From Rhinopithecus roxellana (lineage: Eukaryota; Chordata; Mammalia; Primates; Cercopithecidae), in contig NC_044553.1 in the NCBI RefSeq assembly GCF_007565055.1, positions 126,874,978 to 126,938,977 of the forward strand: 64,000 nucleotides of DNA, read 5' to 3'. The notes beneath the pieces are model-generated. The model was not told the DNA's origin, ran no database searches, and saw only the letters and a list, made by a program, of their open reading frames with translations. The position numbers and the translations under genes were made by a program. Of the stretch, positions 24,126 to 35,135 are shown one piece after another (positions within the stretch are counted from its first letter, which is position 1; every line of letters begins with the position of its first letter).

Positions 24126-25309
24126 ATGACTTCCATCTGACTGTGATTTGCATTCGTGAAGCAGCCTCTCCCACCTTCCCTGCTGTATTTATGATTTCTT
24201 ATCCTCACACGGAAGCAGAACAGTGGGGACTATTTCCCTGGCTTATACTGCCCTGATTCACACATATCCATGAGAAGTCCAGGCCTCCAGCAGCCATGGA
24301 ATAGGATGGCTCCCATTCACACAGTGCTGGGAATGAGGCATGAGGCACAGGCCAGGTTAGCCTCGAGGACCGGTACACGCAGCTCACGCGTGGCCGAATC
24401 CGGAGCGAGCTCAGGTGTTCATGTCACCTCTCAAGGTGTCTGTGACTTGTCAAGTTATTGACAAAAGACCTGGGGCCCAAGGCAACAAAAATACCCATTC
24501 TTGATGTAAACTGAACAGGGATCCCACGAGCCACGCAAACCCCTGACATTCGCAAATGCCTGTTTAATAACAAACTCTCTATTTGTCCTTCGTAAAAGAT
24601 TCAGAAGTGGAAAATGACCTTGCTTGTCTACGAGTTAAGTCATAAGCGTGCATGGTCCTCTATTTGCTGAATGGTAATAAAATACATCTTCATCCTAAGG
24701 GCCTAGCCGCCTCACAGTCTCTTCTGTGAATCCTGATGATTAAGCTTGGAGCCAAAACCCATTTGAGGACAGTCACACTTTGTCTTTGTTTTCCAAAGGG
24801 ATAAAGCTTATTTGTGGAAACAGACCTTGATCCATTTATCCAGACTGCAGGCTACACAATTACTTTTCAGGTTGGAATGTTGTCTGTAAATTGTTCTTAG
24901 AATTCTTTTCTGTCTGTATGTCGTGCTCTTGCACATGTGCCTAGGACGTGTGGTGAGAGACTGGTCGACGCCGTGCTGCAGAAGCTGCCATTGACAGTTC
25001 TCAGGGCATCACAGGCAGTGCCAGGAACAGGGGAGGAAGGAAGATGGTGTGGACTCTGTCGGGTACCTCGTACCACAAGAATGCTGTGAGCCTGCCACCA
25101 CCAAACCTTGGGCAGTTGACAACGTTTACTCTTCCCCGGTATCTAAGACCAGCTGAGTTTGGGATCTGCAGGTTGCGCTGGGCAGACGCAAGTTCAAGGC
25201 CCTGCCACATCCATCTGCAAACATCTCATGGCCCAAAGTCATGGCCTGGAGCGGGCTGTGCTGTGCCCACAGAGGAGGAAGAGGAAAGGAAGGGTGTGAC
25301 AAAGGGTGT
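24126..25309. other. Spacer with a local CpG cluster
   Basis: Unique-looking sequence. CpGs are unusually dense at about 24360-24420 and recur to 24660. No open frame or repeat is supported. Confidence 0.4.
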
Positions 25310-26800
25310 CTTAGACCGTTCAACCTGCTGTAACAGAACACCATAGATGGGGCTTCTTGTAAACACCTGACATTTACTTCTCACAGTTCTGGAGGCTGGG
25401 AAGTCCAGCATCAGGGTGCCGGCCAGCGGACCTGGCATCTGGTGAGGGCCCACTTCCTGGTTCCTAGAACAGCTGCCTCCTCATGGCAGAAAGGCCAAGA
25501 CAGTGCTCCTGTGGCGTCTTTTGTAAGGGGAACTAATCCCATCACATGAGGACATAATCCACCCTCTAATCCCATTCACGAGGACACTAATCCCACCCTC
25601 TAATCCCCATTCACGAGGACACTAATCCCACCCTCTAATCCCCATTCACGAGGACACTAATCCCACCCTCTAATCCCCATCACGAGGACACTCCCACCCT
25701 CAATCCCCATTCACGAGGACACTGATCCCACCCTCTAATCCCATTCACGATACACGATCCACCCTCTAATCACGAGACACATCCCACCCTCTACCCTCAC
25801 GAGGACACTGATCCCCCTCTAATCCACACGGGCACTGATCTCTAATCCCCATTCACGAGTGACACTTATCCCATCCGAGGACTCTAATCCCCATTCACGA
25901 GGACACTGATCCCACCCTCTAATCCCCATTCACGAGGACACTGATCCCACCCTCTAATCCCCATTCACGAGGACACTGATCCCACCCTCTAATCCCCATT
26001 CACGAGGACACTGATCCCACCCTCTAATCCCCATTCACGAGGACACTGATCCCACCCTCTAATCCCCATTCACGAGGACACTGATCCCACCCTCTAATCC
26101 CCATTCACGAGGACACTGATCCCACCCTCTAATCCCCATTCACGAGGACACTGATCCCACCCTCTAATCCCCATTCACGAGGACACTGATCCCACCCTCT
26201 AATCCCCATTCACGAGGACACTGATCCCACCCTCTAATCCCCATTCACGAGGACACTGATCCCACCCTCTAATCCCCATTCACGAGGACACTGATCCCAC
26301 CCTCTAATCCCCATTCACGAGGACACTGATCCCACCCTCTAATCCCCATTCACGAGGACACTGATCCCACCCTCTAATCCCCATTCACGAGGACACTGAT
26401 CCCACCCTCTAATCCCCATTCACGAGGACACTGATCCCACCCTCTAATCCCCATTCACGAGGACACTGATCCCACCCTCTAATCCCCATTCACGAGGACA
26501 CTGATCCCACCCTCTAATCCCCATTCACGAGGACACTGATCCCACCCTCTAATCCCCATTCACGAGGACACTGATCCCACCCTCTAATCCCCATTCACGA
26601 GGACACTGATCCCACCCTCTAATCCCCATTCACGAGGACACTAATCCCACCCTCTAATCCCCATTCACGAGGACACTAATCCCACCCTCACGATCCACCA
26701 CCTCCAAGCAGCCCCACTTCCTAACGCCAGCAACTTGGGGGTTAAGATTTCCACGTAGGAATTTTGCGGAGACACAAACATTCCATCCATGGCCAAGGGG
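25310..26800 (-). mobile_element. MLT1-like LTR, antisense, carrying a large internal VNTR
   Basis: The left part (25310-25515) contains acctgctgtaacagaacacc, cacagttctggaggctggg and tctggtgagggcccac. The right part (26695-26800) contains cacctccaagcagccccac, gggggttaagatttcc and acacaaacattccatcc. These are the two sides of one antisense LTR. The 35-bp array between them replaces the stretch where such LTRs normally read like actaatcccattcatgagg, so the array evidently grew from the LTR itself. Confidence 0.75.
25527..26692 (+). repeat. 35-bp VNTR, roughly 30 copies
   Basis: The unit contains ccattcacgaggacact followed by gatcccaccctctaatcc. From 25886 to 26620 there are 21 consecutive 35-bp units that look identical. 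Flanking units (25568-25690, and two at 26621-26690) carry actaatccc instead of actgatccc. A stretch at about 25690-25885 is degenerate, with many small deletions. No spacers are present, so this is not a CRISPR array. Confidence 0.97.
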
Positions 26801-27279
26801 AACCGCAATCCACCGTGGCAGCAGGTCAAGCCCAAGGCAGAGGCATCTTAGGAAGTGTATGTGGAGTCGGCTGGCCACAGGTGATCGGAGGGAAGGGGCA
26901 GCCAGGCTAACGCTGAGAACAGGCACCTGGCTGAGCACGGGGCTGTGCCTCACTCACCCAGGCACGGAGGCAGCCATCAGGGCTGGTGGAATCGGTGTCT
27001 CCGCCAAGGGAAAGGGCATCAAGGTGGGCTTCTCAGTTCAAAACTGAACAGCTTACACCTCTACTCTAGGCCGTGGGTAGCAACACTTGCTTAAGTGGCT
27101 GGACAGGAAATATTTTAGGCCTTGTGAGACAGCTGGTTCCTGCTGCCAGCGCCTGTGCACTGTTGTTCCCTGTGAGCACCGCGGATGGTGCAGACGCACA
27201 TGAGTGTGGCTATAAACTGCAGGTACGGAAATAGGCATCAGCCCGTGAACCTGGTCGTAGTGACCCCTGTTCAGAACTA
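26801..27279. other. Spacer, nothing recognised
   Basis: Unique-looking GC-moderate sequence, no supported frame. Confidence 0.4.
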
Positions 27280-27291
27280 AAGATTTCAGAA

Positions 27292-27589
27292 GTAGTTCAA
27301 GCATGATGGCTTGAGCCTGTAATTCCAGCACTTTGAGAGGCCCAAGTGGGAGGATAACTTGAGCTCAGGAGTTTGAGACCAGCCTGACCAACCTAGCGAG
27401 ACCCTGTCTCTACAAAAAATTTTTAAAAGTAGCCGGACATTGTGGCACATGCCTGTAAGTCCCAGCTACCTGGGAGGCTGAGGTAAGAGGACTGCCCGAA
27501 CCTGGGAGGCTGGAGCTGTAGTGAGTTGTGATGGCACCACTGCACCCCAGCCTGGGTGACAGAGTGAGACCCCGTCTCTGAAGAAAAAG
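27292..27589 (+). mobile_element. Old Alu (AluJ-like), sense
   Basis: Full-length but diverged Alu (gcctgtaattccagcacttt to gtgacagagtgagacccc). It is flanked by aagatttcagaa (27280-27291) and aagacttcagaa (27590-27601), a 12-bp target duplication with one change. The poly(A) tail is decayed to gaagaaaaag. Confidence 0.92.
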
Positions 27590-27601
27590 AAGACTTCAGA
27601 A

Positions 27602-28354
27602 AAATGTACCTCTCCAAGTGGGGGAAGGGGTAGCTCAGTAAGACCCTCGGAGCAGAGAAAGTGGAGGAGGATTCAAAGCCTGGAGAGTTCGGACTGCTGG
27701 GTGGATGGGCCCCTCCGCTGCCCCCGCAGAGAGTCGCGGGTGAATTAGTGATGCTTTGGGTCTGGAAGCAGCCTGGGCCTTCAGAGCGGACAACCCGCAG
27801 AGTCCCTCAGGGGAAGTGGACACAGTGATTAACGACCCGTACATCTCCGAGAGAAGAGGTTGCAGCGAACAGGTGGGAGTCTCTTCCCCGCGGAGGCCTG
27901 GAAACACCCAGAAGGAAGGAAGGCAGACAATCTGGAATGTAAGCGGAAGCCTGAAAACACACCAGTGTCCATGTAGCCCTGGAGGCGGCTTGATTGTTCC
28001 TCATCACTGTTTTTATTTACCATTTGATGGATGAGAAGATTGAGATAGAAACGACCTTTAATTATAGGAATGCGACTCATCATTTTTTTTTTTTTCGCAA
28101 ACGGGTATAGCTCTGTAAGTCTCGTGAATCACAGTGCCACCCACTGATTGGAAAAGGGTGACCGTGGGAGAGGGGAGGCTAATTTTACGTGGCATCTCCA
28201 GGCTTCCACAGAGAAATGCCACCTTTCCGCGTGTTGGGTGAGCCTATGAGAAGGTGGCGCATTCTGCATGAGTGGGGGGAAGCTGTGTCTTTCCCATGCA
28301 TGTGCTGAGAAGGCCTCTGGGATGGGCAGATGGGCTGTCCATGTGGTACAGGAT
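27602..28354. other. Spacer with a T12 run
   Basis: Unique-looking sequence. A poly(T) run lies at about 28084-28095. Frames on both strands are unsupported. Confidence 0.4.
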
Positions 28355-28656
28355 CGCCAGTGCACATGTATGTGCATGTGCGTGTGTGCGCCTGTGTGCG
28401 CCTGTGTGCATGCATGTGCATGTGTGCATGTGCGTGTGTGCATATGTGCATGTGCATGCATGTGCATATATGTGCATGTGCATGTGCATGTGTGTGCATG
28501 CACGTGTATGTGTATGTGAAGGTGTGCATGTGTGCTTTTGTGTGCATGTGTGTATGTTCATGTGTGTGCATGTGCACGTGTGTGCGTGTGCGTATGTTTA
28601 TGCATGTGCGCGTGTGTGCATGTGCGTGTATGTGCATGTGTGTGTGTGTGTGTGTG
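28355..28656. repeat. (TG/CATG)n alternating purine-pyrimidine microsatellite
   Basis: About 300 bp of nearly uninterrupted alternation of tgtg, catg and cgtg steps, ending in a pure (tg) run at about 28637-28655. Open frames on both strands here (His/Thr/Cys-Met repeats on minus, Cys/Val/Met repeats on plus) are translations of the microsatellite. Confidence 0.97.
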
Positions 28657-28785
28657 AGCACATGACCATGTGCTCTATTCAATTTAGTATTTGCTCTATT
28701 CTTATTCTCTGACTCCAGGACAGACTTGTACTTCCTCCATACGCACCCCCACTCTCAGTCTCAAGAAAGGGGAGCGATACTGGTC

Positions 28786-29240
28786 TGTCATGAAGGTTAC
28801 CTGGAGGAAAAACTGAATATACAAAGTGACAAGGCCGGACTATGTATGACAGTCCAGCTCTACAACCTCTGCAGCAACCAGGCCAGAAAGCCAGCCACAG
28901 CCTCTGCAGTCACCAGCTGAGAACAGTCAGGGCTTGATTCACAACTGCCAGCTTCCCTGACTTTAGTACTCCACCCCCGACTCAGGACCAACTGGAGAAA
29001 GCCTGCCAGTTGCACAGATGTTCGCTTCCAGCCAGCTGCCTGCAGCTTCCCCACACCAACAGCCCCCACTTGGGGTGCACCTGAAGCCTTCTCTTTTTTC
29101 ACAATTTGCTTTCCCACTCCTCTGCCTGCCTCTGAGTCTCTGCCAAACGCAGGTGCTGATGGCTGCTTCCCTTGGTCTCGAAAGCGCTGAATAAATAGCC
29201 TCTGCTTGTTCCATTTGGGTGGACCTTGTTTATTTCCACG
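28786..29240 (+). mobile_element. Retroviral solo-LTR-like element, sense
   Basis: It starts near tgtcatgaaggttacctgg, then agccacagcctctgcagtcac, and ctctgcctgcctctgagtctc. A canonical aataaa lies at 29189-29194, followed by tagcctctgcttgttcc. This is the layout of an LTR with its poly(A) signal. The family is not named and the right end is approximate. The 160-aa antisense frame at 28860-29342 is not a gene. Confidence 0.6.
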
Positions 29241-29639
29241 AAAGGAACCGCATGTCAGGGCTCTGGCCAGCAGCAGAAGGCGCAGGAGCCCAGGAAGGAT
29301 GGGGCTGTCACTGTCCATCTCTCGCTGCTCTTTCTCTCTCACTTTTGGTTTGGGAAGTCATGCACCAGGAATTTGGCTACCAAAAATTTGTAGAAAACTC
29401 TCTAATAAATAAATAGTCCCAATCACTAGTGATACAACTATTGATAATTTAATGCACTGTGGAGCACATTTTCTATCTGTATCTTTATTTTGTATCTATG
29501 TATCAAAATGTATTTTATGGTTTTCATTTCTGATCATTCCTAGCCAATCATGTATGATGATATTTGTAACACTGAGAAGATGAAATATTCTGCTGCCATC
29601 AGCCCGTGACTGGCTGGAACAGCTGGAGTGCAGAGTTGA
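29241..29639. other. Spacer, nothing recognised
   Basis: Unique-looking sequence, AT-rich toward the right. Confidence 0.4.
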
Positions 29640-29885
29640 GATTCCTCATGTCTCTGGAATCAGAGACACCCAGCCCTGAGTCCTGGCCTGGCAGCTCACT
29701 GGGAGTGAGACCACGGGCATGTTTCTTATGCTCTGCAATCCTGCATCCTCCTTGGTAAATGTGCTTATAAAGTGCACCTCCCTTGTGTGGTATTGGTAAG
29801 AATTAACTAAAAATGGAGTGGGTAATACATAAAAACTCTTAAAGTAGCAACAGTAGGTAGTAGTTGCGGTTGTTATTATTATCAT
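29640..29885 (+). mobile_element. MIR, nearly full length
   Basis: The order tctctggaatcagagacacc, gtcctggcctggcagctcac, acgggcatgtttcttatgc, aagaattaactaaaaatgg and tgttattattatcattaccc follows a near-complete MIR in sense. Confidence 0.75.
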
Positions 29886-32800
29886 TACCCTTCTGTTTGC
29901 AAAGGCTTGACTTAGTCATGGATGACTGCCCTGTGCTACTATGAAATGATGCTCTTTGTTTTTTTGTTCATATTTTCTATGTGATGCAATTTTGGGGTTT
30001 GTTTTTAGATGGTCTCAAGACCAATAACATCAAGAAGTTTTATGATTTGCCAAAAATGGTTTTAGGCACACTTGGCGGTAATTTTTCCCCTCTGGAGTGT
30101 CTGGAGGTTACGGGGGTAATGATGTCCCGCAGGGACTTTGGGGAAGCTCTTCCGAGATCCTTGCCCCGCCCAGATCCTGATGTGCAGATTCACCCTGCTC
30201 AGGGGAAGAAGAGTGAGATGGCTCAGTCCAAGCAGCTGCCTGCTTCTTGTGGACACACAATGCTGGCATGTTGTGGGGTCACTTGTCTGTGTCCCAGGGA
30301 GCCATGTAAGCCTGGAAAACACTGGCATGCTCTGGGCAGGGTCTGGCCTTCCTCACAGTCTGTGTATACTGGCAGTGCATTTCCTTAGAAGATTAGTGGA
30401 AGAAAATGAACCAGAATCCCATAAAGCCTTATGGCTCCAAACTGCTCTTTCAGTTGAGAACACATGCTGGCTTGGAACGAGTCCCTGACACTGTCTGTTC
30501 TCTGGGCCTTTCATGTGACCACCCACTGTTGACTTTGCCATTAATTACCTGGCTGAAGTGCTGATGGTCTGTTTTCGCCGCTGTAAGGGTAATCTTACCC
30601 ACTCCGTTTCTGTACTGTAATCTTCGCAAGGGGGCCGCTGCGTGTGGCCCACACTTAAGGGTAGGGAGTTAGGTTCCACGTGCTCGAGGGTGGAACAGCT
30701 ACATAAATTATTGGGGACTTTCCTGCACAGGAGATTTGTCTTTTCTCTACCATTAATTAATCTGTGTAATCCTTCATATCACGATGGCTCCTGGATATTT
30801 ATTTTAAATATAATCCAACACCATTTTGCTGCTCGAATTGTTCCAGCTTTGGCCATTAAGAGCTCTCTTCCAGTTAGCTACTGTGTAGCTTTCATATTAC
30901 TTCATCTTTTTTTTTTTTTTTTTTAGTCTTTTAAAACTTTCTAGGGCTGCGAGATTCTCCAGGCTCGTTTGTACATTTCCTGCTCCAGGCCTATGGCCAG
31001 CCATTTTCCAAGGAGCCCTGGTTCCTTTCACTGGAGAACGCGATTAGAAACATGGTCTGGGCACTAGTTATGCTCATTGCTACTTAGGTGTCATCGACTC
31101 TGAGGCTTCTGAGCTGACAGAACAAGGGAATGTGTGTGCGCATACTAACCATGTGCACACACACATCTAGCCACACTTCTGTAGCCACTGGTATCTATAC
31201 TGAAGTAAACATGAGTCATACTGATGTCAGTGACTCAAATCTGTTCCTGCCTATGTGGATCATTCCAGCCTCCCCGCTGCTTATTAGTAACCTCCCGCTC
31301 CACCCTCTGCCACCTGTTTACTCAACTGCTCAGTGCAGTAGGCATGTGCAGCAGAACTGCCAGCCTTTTATGCCAGCGAGTCAGTCCATAGTCCATCTTT
31401 GTTTCTATAACCACGTGCCCCAGTGCTCTGTTTCTGCCTGTGTCCAGGACCCCACACAGCCCAACAAATTTCAAAAGAGAGCAGATCGTTATCAACACAA
31501 CTATCTTCCAGGTCACAAATGCACTGATGAAAACGTCGCAGTTCTTGGGAGTGGCAGCGGCCACTGCTTTCTATTTTGCTGAAAGTTTTCCCAAAGTAGT
31601 GATGCCAGTTTTTGGTGGTGCCCAGCACATATGAACAGCATCAGCAATTCAAGTGATGGAGACAGAAGAGCTGATGGAGAAGTGTTCTGAGACATGCAGA
31701 AGCCACTCAGAATAAAGAAGATGGAGTGAGAATCATTTGCTCAAATGACCAGGGTGTGTGAGTGTCCTGGGTCCTCAATACATGTTGAATTGGCTGTGAT
31801 AAGCCCATCATTCAGAAAATTGTCACAAATATACCTTCTTTCCCTTGAATCACTGTCCTCTCCATGTTTCAGTTTTCTTTCAGGAATTCTCTTGTTAATT
31901 CACAGTTAATAAGATGGAATAGTTTTAAACAAAATTGTAAGCCCATTAAAAATCCATTTTCATGGGAAGACAGTGCCTCAGTGAAATTGTCATTTTGGAG
32001 GCTGTCAACCAAGGTGAGCTTCTTATGCAACGTCTCATGTCTGTGCCCAAGTCAGAGCACACTGCCTTCATCAGAGGACAGTGGGGACCTGCTCATGCAA
32101 ATCCCATTGTTGGAGTCAAGCGTTCCTCAGTGGTGTCGAGGGCAGCTCCAGGGAAACCACATCCCACTTAAGTCAGAGGAGAGTTGGTGAGGGCTGCAGA
32201 GCAAATGATCACAAGCACTTTTCACAGCCAGCCCCTGTCCAGCGATATGGCTGGCTAGAGTCGTAATGCTGATTCAAGGAGGATAATTAGATTTTCTCAC
32301 CACTTGATGGAGGACTGAGGTGAGGACTATGAGTGGTCAGAATGCCATTATATTCAATCCTAAAGGGCACGTGACTCTTTTTAGATCAGTTAGGCACCCA
32401 GTGTAGCTTATTCTGTGAACATTTACCCTCCTCGCTCGATTGAATTCCGCCTTCCATGCACTGGACCATTACTCCGTGGTGTCACCCTGGTAACGAAGGG
32501 GGGATGGAATGGAAACTGCCTTGTGGGCTCTGCCATGCATCTCATCTCCTTTGGGAAAATTCGACTTTCCTTGATTATTCTGGGGCTGCCCACAGTGCCA
32601 CACCCCACTTGGTCACACTGATCAGGGCGCTCCATTTCTGTGGCTGACATGACCCAAGCCAGCCCAATCACAGTCTTGATAGTTTTCAAACATAAGAGAG
32701 TGAAAATGGGCTTTGTCTTTGCTGCTGGTGGCCCCTGCACCTGTGGAAGGAGAAAAAGCTGAGAAGGAATCTTAACAGAGAGAAGGAGAAATGAGAGCGA

Positions 32801-32919
32801 GCATCTTGGTAGGTTTGGGTCTCGTTGGTTTGGATGTTTGCTCCAGGAGAATGAGTGCTAGTTGCCAGTTCTCTACAAACTCTTCCCTTTAGCTTTGCTG
32901 CTGTTGGCAATTAGGTCTT
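29886..32919. other. Spacer, no gene seen
   Basis: About 3 kb of mainly unique-looking sequence with a poly(T) run at about 30908-30925. The largest frame (150 aa, 31130-31582) has no domain that I recognise, and antisense frames of 80-86 aa overlap it. The stretch near 32640-32690 (cccaagccagcccaatcac) may be an eroded repeat. Confidence 0.4.
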
Positions 32920-32949
32920 AAGCAAATAGGGTTTTATTGTGAAATTGTT

Positions 32950-33015
32950 TAATTATACATATATACATATATATGTGCATACATATACACACATATACAT
33001 ATATACACACACAAT
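32950..33015. repeat. (TA/CATA)n microsatellite
   Basis: Alternating atac/atat and acac steps over about 65 bp, adjacent to an L2 relic. Confidence 0.9.
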
Positions 33016-33054
33016 CTGGAAACCATTCTTATTCACAATATTAAACAAACAATG

Positions 33055-33180
33055 GATGACACCTGCGTGTGCCAGGCACTGTGCGAGGCCCCAGGGATGC
33101 AGTGATGAGGGACCTATACAAAGTTTCTGCCTTTACAGAACTTGTAAAGAACAATGGGGGACACATTTGTAATTATAAAA
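33055..33180 (+). mobile_element. L2 fragment
   Basis: The order gtgccaggcactgtgcgagg, ccccagggatgcagtgatgag, gtttctgcctttacagaac matches a common L2 segment. Confidence 0.65.
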
Positions 33181-34559
33181 TCAATCCAACTACATAGTTC
33201 AAATACACATTGTGTTTAGTGCTTATGGTCTATTTACCTCGAAAGAAATGTGTTCAGAGAAGTGTCTGTGAGTGTGGGTCTTATTTGGTACTTACGACCT
33301 GGAGTGAAAACATATCTGCAGTAATGACTTTGTGTTATGTTATCTTTATTTTCATGGTGTCTTTTAAAATTATCCATTGCTTGCTCTGAATACAAGCATG
33401 AATTAACTTCTAATGAATACTGACAACTATTTATTAAGATTTTACTATGGCTTAAATTATATAACTATTCAGGGAGAAGATGCTTAGTATAAAATATTGA
33501 GTCAGGCAAAATTCTAATCCATATGATCTAATGAAATGAACATAAGTTTGCTATCCTCATTTTAATCACTGTCTACTCTCCTGATTTTTCACATAGAAAC
33601 ATTCATTACACTTATCACTTGTTTCTCATGGATAGAATGCTGGGACAAAGATGTGACTTAGATCTCAGAGTCATGTGAATCACAGCTGTTATTTACTTGT
33701 TATTATCCTTTAGCCATAAGCCACAACTAGTTATTTTTTAAGCTCATCTTGAATGTGCAAACCCAGTATACAAAATGAATAGTCACATAAGTTCTGTAAT
33801 TCACCTGTACGATAATTTAATTTGTTTTAATACATGGCTACAGTCTATACTGGGTCAGACCTTGTACTGGTTGCTGTTGTTACACTTTGGAAACAGCCAT
33901 GTCTCCAGTTTTGGAAGACCAGTAGGGAAGGCAGTCGGCGACCCCATCATGATAGATGAGATGAGAAGTGTGGCTTCCTGCTGGAGCAGATTCCAGGTGG
34001 ACAGCACTAGTGATGGGAGCACACGAAGCCCATGGAAAAGGGACGGCTGAAGCAAAAGTTTGGACTGAGGGTAGGAGGTAGGTAGCTAAGATTCAAGAAA
34101 AGACATTTTGTTAGAATAAACCTCTTTGTGAAGATCCAGGGCTAGGGTTAGGGCAAAGACAGTTGGCATGGCTGCGACAGACGAAAGGTGTGGAAGAGAG
34201 AAAGCCGAAGGGAGGCACCAGCCTTTGTGTCTGAGCTGAGTTAAAGATGTTAGATTCATCTTAAAAGCACATGCAGGGAGTTGATACCCTATATTCATTA
34301 TCATATATGCATTCTAATTATATAATACATATAATTATATATAATTTTGAGTGTATATAATTTTTCGCTCCTCAGCCGTGATCTCTTGACCATAACAACG
34401 GCAACAAGCAGTGTCTGACTGTGTTGAGGGTGTGCAAGGCTGAGGCTGAAACTGGATGGTGCCCACAGGGGATGGAAAACAGGCTTGGCTTCAAGGGAAA
34501 GTTATGAAACGGGACCCACAGGGCAGGGAATTGTGGGGAGAGTAAAGGGTGGCACCCAT
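33181..34559. other. Spacer, AT-rich, no gene seen
   Basis: Unique-looking AT-rich sequence, with a taat/tata-rich patch at about 34310-34365. The 72-94 aa frames are unsupported. Confidence 0.4.
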
Positions 34560-34569
34560 CTTTCTGGCA

Positions 34570-34830
34570 TCGGATGTAAGTGTATATGTATATATACACA
34601 CATATATGTATACATGCGTACATATATGCAAAATCTGGACTAGCCAGCCTCCACAACTGTGAGTCAATTTCCTAAAATAAATCTATATCTACATACTATA
34701 CATATGCATATCTGTAGGCATCATGTACATACATATGCATAAGTATGTGTAAACTTCTACATATATATGTATATATACACACATGCCTGCATATATGTGT
34801 GTGTAGATAGGTAGACAGATTTACTTTAAG
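34570..34830. repeat. Compound TA/CA microsatellite between two LTR ends
   Basis: Two stretches of tatatgta/acacat steps (about 34573-34630 and 34680-34805) flank a short LTR end, gccagcctccacaactgtg and aataaatctatatctac at about 34644-34695. Confidence 0.85.
34640..34695 (+). mobile_element. 3' end of a mammalian LTR, sense
   Basis: The string agccagcctccacaactgtg, then tcaatttcctaaaataaatc, is the 3' tail typical of a mammalian LTR that ends in a tata/ctat microsatellite. Only about 55 bp is kept. The family is not assigned. Confidence 0.5.
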
Positions 34831-35135
34831 AAATTAGCTCATGCACCTGTGGGGGCCGTTAAGTCCAAATTTTGAAAAGCAGGCTGGAGACCCAAGGATG
34901 AATGGATGCCTTGGCTCAGTCTGAAGGTAGCCTGGGGCAGAATTCCTTTTTCCTCAGAGGACCTCAGTCTGCTTCCTCTTAAGGCTTTCAGATGATTGGA
35001 TGAGGCCCATCCACAGTATGCAAGGGAATCTGCTTTACTCAAAGTTACTAATTTAAATGTTAGTCTCATCTAAAAAACACCTCAGTGATATCTAGGCTGC
35101 TGTTTGACCAAATATCTGGGCTCCATTGCCCTGAT
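34806..35135 (-). mobile_element. Same-type mammalian LTR, antisense
   Basis: From gatttactttaagaaattagc through caggctggagacccaagg, agaattcctttttcctcag, gattggatgaggcccatcc, gggaatctgctttactcaaag to tttgaccaaatatctgggc, this is an antisense copy of the LTR type whose sense tail lies at 34640. The family name was not resolved from memory. Confidence 0.65.

Noticed and set aside
25527..26692. CRISPR-like direct repeat array
   Set aside because: Units are contiguous with no variable spacers, and the host is a primate genome. It is a VNTR.
28129..28712. Several 83-165 aa His/Thr- or Cys/Val-rich frames on both strands
   Set aside because: They are translations of the (TG/CATG) microsatellite and its edges.
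34141..34155. Telomere-like gctagggttagggc
   Set aside because: Less than two TTAGGG units, well within chance.
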